A DNA stretch of 16,485 nt from Bacillus salipaludis (GTDB lineage: Bacteria; Bacillota; Bacilli; Bacillales_B; DSM-18226). The position numbers and the translations under genes were made by a program. The notes below the pieces were generated by a model. That model saw only the letters and a program-made list of their open reading frames with translations. It was not told the DNA's origin and did no database searches. The stretch lies in assembly GCF_004358205.1 (NCBI RefSeq), contig NZ_SMYO01000033.1:1-16485 (forward strand), given 5' to 3'. Position 1 is the stretch's first letter; the number at the start of each line of letters is the position of its first letter. Shown here in pieces: positions 14,293-16,485 of the stretch.

Positions 14293-14984
14293 CGAGTTCT
14301 GGTGCAAAAATACTGGTTATCGATGATGAACCCCAGATTCAAAAGTTATTACGTGTTACGTTGCAAGCCCAAGGGTTTGAAATTGTCGCGGCATCATCGG
14401 GGGAAGAAGGAATTCTTAAAACGACAATAGTTCGCCCGGATCTTATTGTATTGGATTTAGGATTACCTGATATCCCTGGTATGGAAGTTCTTCACCGCAT
14501 TCGCGAATGGACCCAAATACCAATTGTTGTTCTGACGGCAAAGGACCGGGAAGAAGATAAGATTACTGCACTAGATAGTGGAGCGGATGATTATGTGACC
14601 AAACCGTTTGGAATGGGTGAACTCCTTGCTCGGATTCGGGTTGCATTAAGACATAATGCCAAATCACAGGATGAACCTATCTTGGATTTTGGAAGGCTTG
14701 TTATTGATTTACCTGGACGAACTGTTGAATTAGATGGCGAGAAAATTAAACTGACCCCAACGGAATATGAACTTTTGAAAATACTTGCTACGAATGCTGG
14801 ACGTGTTATGACTCATAAACAATTGCTTCAGCAGGTTTGGGGGGGGCATCAATATGATACTGATAGTCATTATTTACGTGTATATATCGGGCATTTGCGA
14901 AAAAAGATCGAAAATGATTCCGCCAGGCCGAACTTTATCATTACAGAACCAGGAATTGGTTATCGATTTATGATAAATACTTAA
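14289..14984 (+). CDS. kdpE: KdpE, OmpR-family response regulator
   Basis: This 231-aa regulator has a receiver domain (about 1-120) with acidic pocket D12/D13, phospho-acceptor Asp56 in LDLGLPD, Thr83 and Lys105, followed by a winged-helix DNA-binding domain (about 130-229) with YELLKILATNAGRVMTHKQL and the C-terminal YRVYIGHLRKKIE-like hairpin region. Phosphorylated by KdpD, KdpE activates kdp transcription; the half-site array at 4018-4066 is its probable target. ATG overlaps the kdpD stop as ATGA, so the two are translationally coupled, with GAAGAAGGTG upstream as ribosome binding site. An intrinsic terminator follows about 80 bases after the stop. Confidence 0.97.
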   Translation: MTSSGAKILVIDDEPQIQKLLRVTLQAQGFEIVAASSGEEGILKTTIVRPDLIVLDLGLPDIPGMEVLHRIREWTQIPIVVLTAKDREEDKITALDSGADDYVTKPFGMGELLARIRVALRHNAKSQDEPILDFGRLVIDLPGRTVELDGEKIKLTPTEYELLKILATNAGRVMTHKQLLQQVWGGHQYDTDSHYLRVYIGHLRKKIENDSARPNFIITEPGIGYRFMINT

Positions 14985-15064
14985 TTTTGATGAAATAATA
15001 ACTAACAAATTCACAAATTAAAAATACAAGTAAATTGATATTTTGGATACATATTCTGTCTAGT

Positions 15065-15097
15065 AAAACACTAAGATAACCTTAGTGTTTTATTTTG
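15065..15097 (+). terminator. Rho-independent terminator of the kdp operon
   Basis: AAAACACTAAG pairs exactly with CTTAGTGTTTT around ATAAC and is followed by ATTTTGT. It lies 80 bases after the kdpE stop and is the first strong terminator since the kdp promoter. The A/T symmetry means it could also work on the other strand. Confidence 0.9.
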
Positions 15098-15114
15098 TAA
15101 AAAGGAGTAAAGAA

Positions 15115-15216
15115 ATTACTCACCCTGCCCATGTTATTGAAATGTGTTTAGGATTTCTATGTCTTTTAGGAATTTGGTTTTCTATTTCAAATTACAATAG
15201 CGTTAAACGTGCATAA
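15115..15216 (+). CDS. Possible 33-aa membrane peptide with an ATT start codon
   Basis: AAAGGAG (15101-15107) is followed 7 bases later by ATT (15115), which opens 33 codons to TAA 15214-15216. The peptide runs THPAHVIEMCLGFLCLLGIW and then SISNYNSVKRA: one hydrophobic helix with a basic end. An internal ATG at 15142 has no ribosome binding site. Either the original ATG mutated to ATT or the rare ATT start is used. It begins right after the kdp terminator and ends 18 bases before the ATG of the KimA-like relic, so the two may once have formed a unit. I do not recognise it. Confidence 0.35.
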   Translation: MTHPAHVIEMCLGFLCLLGIWFSISNYNSVKRA

Positions 15217-15234
15217 ATTGGTAGACCTATGAGA

Positions 15235-15310
15235 ATGGCTGAGCTTCACGCACAACACAATAAATTAGTATAGTATATCGCCTTGTCTATTACGATTTCA
15301 ACCGTTGTTT
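15235..15310 (+). pseudogene. Internally deleted N-terminal relic of the same KimA/YdaO-like permease (right copy)
   Basis: From ATG 15235 the frame reads MAELHAQHNKLV and then TAG (15271-15273). Past the stop it continues YIALSITISTVVFYW. AQHNKL, YIAL and ITISTV are the same words as in the fragment at 3332-3565, but the roughly 42 residues between YIAL and ITIS are absent. In the left copy the deleted segment is bounded by two TGGTATATC direct repeats, which would explain the loss. This copy retains the probable original start codon. It is far too short to be functional, and it runs into the unrelated gene relic that follows. Confidence 0.6.
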
Positions 15311-15325
15311 TTTATTGGCCATCTT

Positions 15326-15857
15326 ATGAAAAAACAATTGAGGATTGTAATTCTTTTTTGCTCTATTTTTCTTGTCTCTCCAAATTTCTCTAAAGCCCTT
15401 GAAACGCCACTTCAAGGAAAAGAAATCAAATATAACCATAACAGTTTGACTATTCCCGAAATTAAACACCACGTCGATTTTAATGTGCTTGTACCTAAAA
15501 ATGTACCTGATGATTGGACATTAGAAATCAAAACTTACCCTTGGGAAGCAAAGACCAATTTTACCAACTTTAGATTGCATTATATGGAAAAAACGATGAA
15601 AAAATGATGATTTGTATTGAACAAATGAAGGGTTCAATGAAACAAATTGAAGAGAATAACCCAAATGCTAAGACAGTAACCATAAATGGGTATAAAGGCA
15701 ATTTAATAAAATGGGGAAATGATGGTGAAGTTGACTTTAAAGGAGAAATTGTAACTGGTGGTTTACTTCAGTGGACACAAGAAGGAACGTATTAGAATGA
15801 TATAGTTCAACGATACAAATGGAGAAGATGTTAGAGATTGCACGGTCTTTGGAATAG
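15326..15857 (+). pseudogene. Frameshifted gene for a small secreted protein (DUF4367-like)
   Basis: ATG 15326 starts a signal-peptide-like segment (MKKQLRIVILFCSIFLVSPN), then a domain with FNVLVPKNVPDDWTLEIKTY and FTNFRLHYMEK. The frame breaks in an A-run at about 15586-15592: one extra A would join it to the frame starting at about 15604 (MMICIEQMKGS, ending GGLLQWTQEGTY). A second break at about 15790-15805 separates it from the C-terminal words STIQMEKMLEIARSLE, ending TAG 15855-15857. The three pieces together would make about 175 aa resembling Bacillus extracytoplasmic proteins of the DUF4367 type, a tentative assignment. No ribosome binding site is seen before ATG 15326, so the 5' end is also damaged. 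Confidence 0.6.
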
Positions 15858-16320
15858 TCATTATAGATCCAACGAACGGTAGCGTTTTTTTTGAAGAGGA
15901 TTGTGAAATACTGTACTTAAACTCCCATGAAATAAAAACTGAAAAAAGGGCATGAAAAAATAGACCCAGAAAAGCCAGTTTTAAAAAAAAAGCTGAGCCT
16001 CTTGAATGAAAGAGTATAAGGTTGGCTGGTAAAACGAAATAGTAATACCCTTCTACATAAAAAATAATAATAGGAAGGCTGGCGCAACAACCAGAAAAAG
16101 GATTAATCTCCCATAAGTGCTACCCCTAAATGGGCGCGACAGTCGGAGGTACACCGTGGTCGTTGGAGTCAGACTAACGGATGGGCCCAAAAGCACCATA
16201 GTTCAAAGACTTTCTTCGCCAGCATTAAATCAGTATAGACTACCTGATCCATTTTCATTCTCTGTGGTGAAGCGCCGGTTTTTGCGCTTCATGGGGGGCT
16301 AACGGGTGCTTATGTAAAAG
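15858..16320. other. Intergenic region with dispersed repeats, no gene recognised
   Basis: I see no supportable gene. The stretch contains a TGTACTTAAACT repeat at 15912-15923 shared with 3710-3721, a short AACG/CGTT hairpin followed by a T-run near 15875-15892, CTAACGG words at about 16174 and 16298 like those at 151 and 3641, and a GC-rich block (16100-16200) of unknown origin. A 61-codon frame at 16117-16302 has no ribosome binding site and spans a hairpin, so I treat it as chance. Confidence 0.6.
16268..16291 (+). repeat. Hairpin without T-run
   Basis: TGAAGCGC pairs perfectly with GCGCTTCA around CGGTTTTT. It is followed by GGGGGG, not by T, so it is not a classical terminator. It lies about 30 bases before the terminator hairpin used as an intron target. 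Confidence 0.6.
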
Positions 16321-16350
16321 ACGGGATGCTGCGGCAATCCCGTTTTCTTA
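16321..16350 (+). terminator. Terminator hairpin that forms the 5' exon of the right intron
   Basis: ACGGGAT pairs with ATCCCGT (loop GCTGCGGCA, which can add two inner pairs) and runs into TTTTCTTA. The group II intron begins two bases later. Class C introns are known to insert just downstream of intrinsic terminator stem-loops, which this shows clearly. Confidence 0.8.
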
Positions 16351-16351
16351 T

Positions 16352-16485
16352 GTGCGCCCGGCATGGGCGATAACTTGGTGGTGAAAGTCCACTACAGGCT
16401 TGGCAGTAGGAACTGTTAGCCAATAGCAAGGGTGTCCACCGTGAGGTGGAATCTGAAGGAAGCTGGAGGCAAATTCTCGAACTGA
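16352..16485 (+). mobile_element. Group IIC intron, 5' end (domain I), truncated by window edge
   Basis: The element begins with GTGCGCCCGGCATGGGCG, the GUGYG start of group II introns. It then shows the domain I words GCAAGGGTGTCC and GGAATCTGAAGGAAGC, which match the well-known Oceanobacillus iheyensis group IIC ribozyme closely. It follows a terminator hairpin, the class C target. The intron continues past the right edge, so its reverse transcriptase and domain V are not visible. It has the same orientation as the left intron and could be another copy of it, but no overlapping parts are present to compare. Confidence 0.9.

Noticed and set aside
16117..16302. 61-codon plus-strand frame near the right edge
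   Set aside because: It has no ribosome binding site, crosses the perfect hairpin at 16268-16291, and its product resembles nothing I know.
1..16485. CRISPR array, tRNA or rRNA genes, prophage or toxin-antitoxin system
   Set aside because: I saw no regularly spaced direct repeats, no tRNA-like cloverleaf and no typical phage or toxin-antitoxin genes.

Overview
The window looks like chromosome of an endospore-forming member of the Bacillaceae (low GC, strong AGGAGG-type ribosome binding sites, a GerAB-type germination permease, two YjcZ-type sporulation proteins, candidate SigK promoters). The genus cannot be fixed from sequence reading alone.

Layout: positions 1-147 are the 3' end of a group II intron (last 24 codons of its reverse transcriptase, then domains V and VI). 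On the minus strand, 341-1441 encodes an orphan GerB-type spore germination permease. Positions 1700-3200 hold small spore-type genes: a Gly-rich 25-aa peptide (-), a short reading frame interrupted by TGA (-), two YjcZ-like proteins (+) and a 79-aa protein with a Phe/Pro/Gly-rich tail (-). From 3300 to 4000 lies a decayed region with an N-terminal fragment of a KimA/YdaO-like APC permease and dispersed hairpin repeats.

Positions 4018-15097 are a complete potassium-responsive kdp locus. It starts with four KdpE-type half-sites in helical phase and a promoter, followed by two small reading frames, kdpF, kdpA, kdpB, kdpC, a 785-aa protein made of two fused KdpD-N/USP sensor modules with no kinase, a broken Cys-containing frame, full-length kdpD, kdpE and a strong terminator. 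KdpFABC is the high-affinity K+ pump. KdpD/KdpE is the two-component system that switches it on. The tandem sensor-only protein is the most unusual part: its first module keeps Walker A but has lost the Walker B glutamate and other signature residues, so the locus carries three KdpD sensor modules for one kinase.

Positions 15098-16350 are again decayed: a 33-codon membrane-peptide frame with an ATT start, a second and internally deleted copy of the KimA-like fragment, a frameshifted secreted-protein gene, and repeats. The window ends with the 5' end of a group IIC intron inserted directly behind a terminator hairpin. The kdp locus is therefore flanked on both sides by relics of the same permease and by group II introns in the same orientation.
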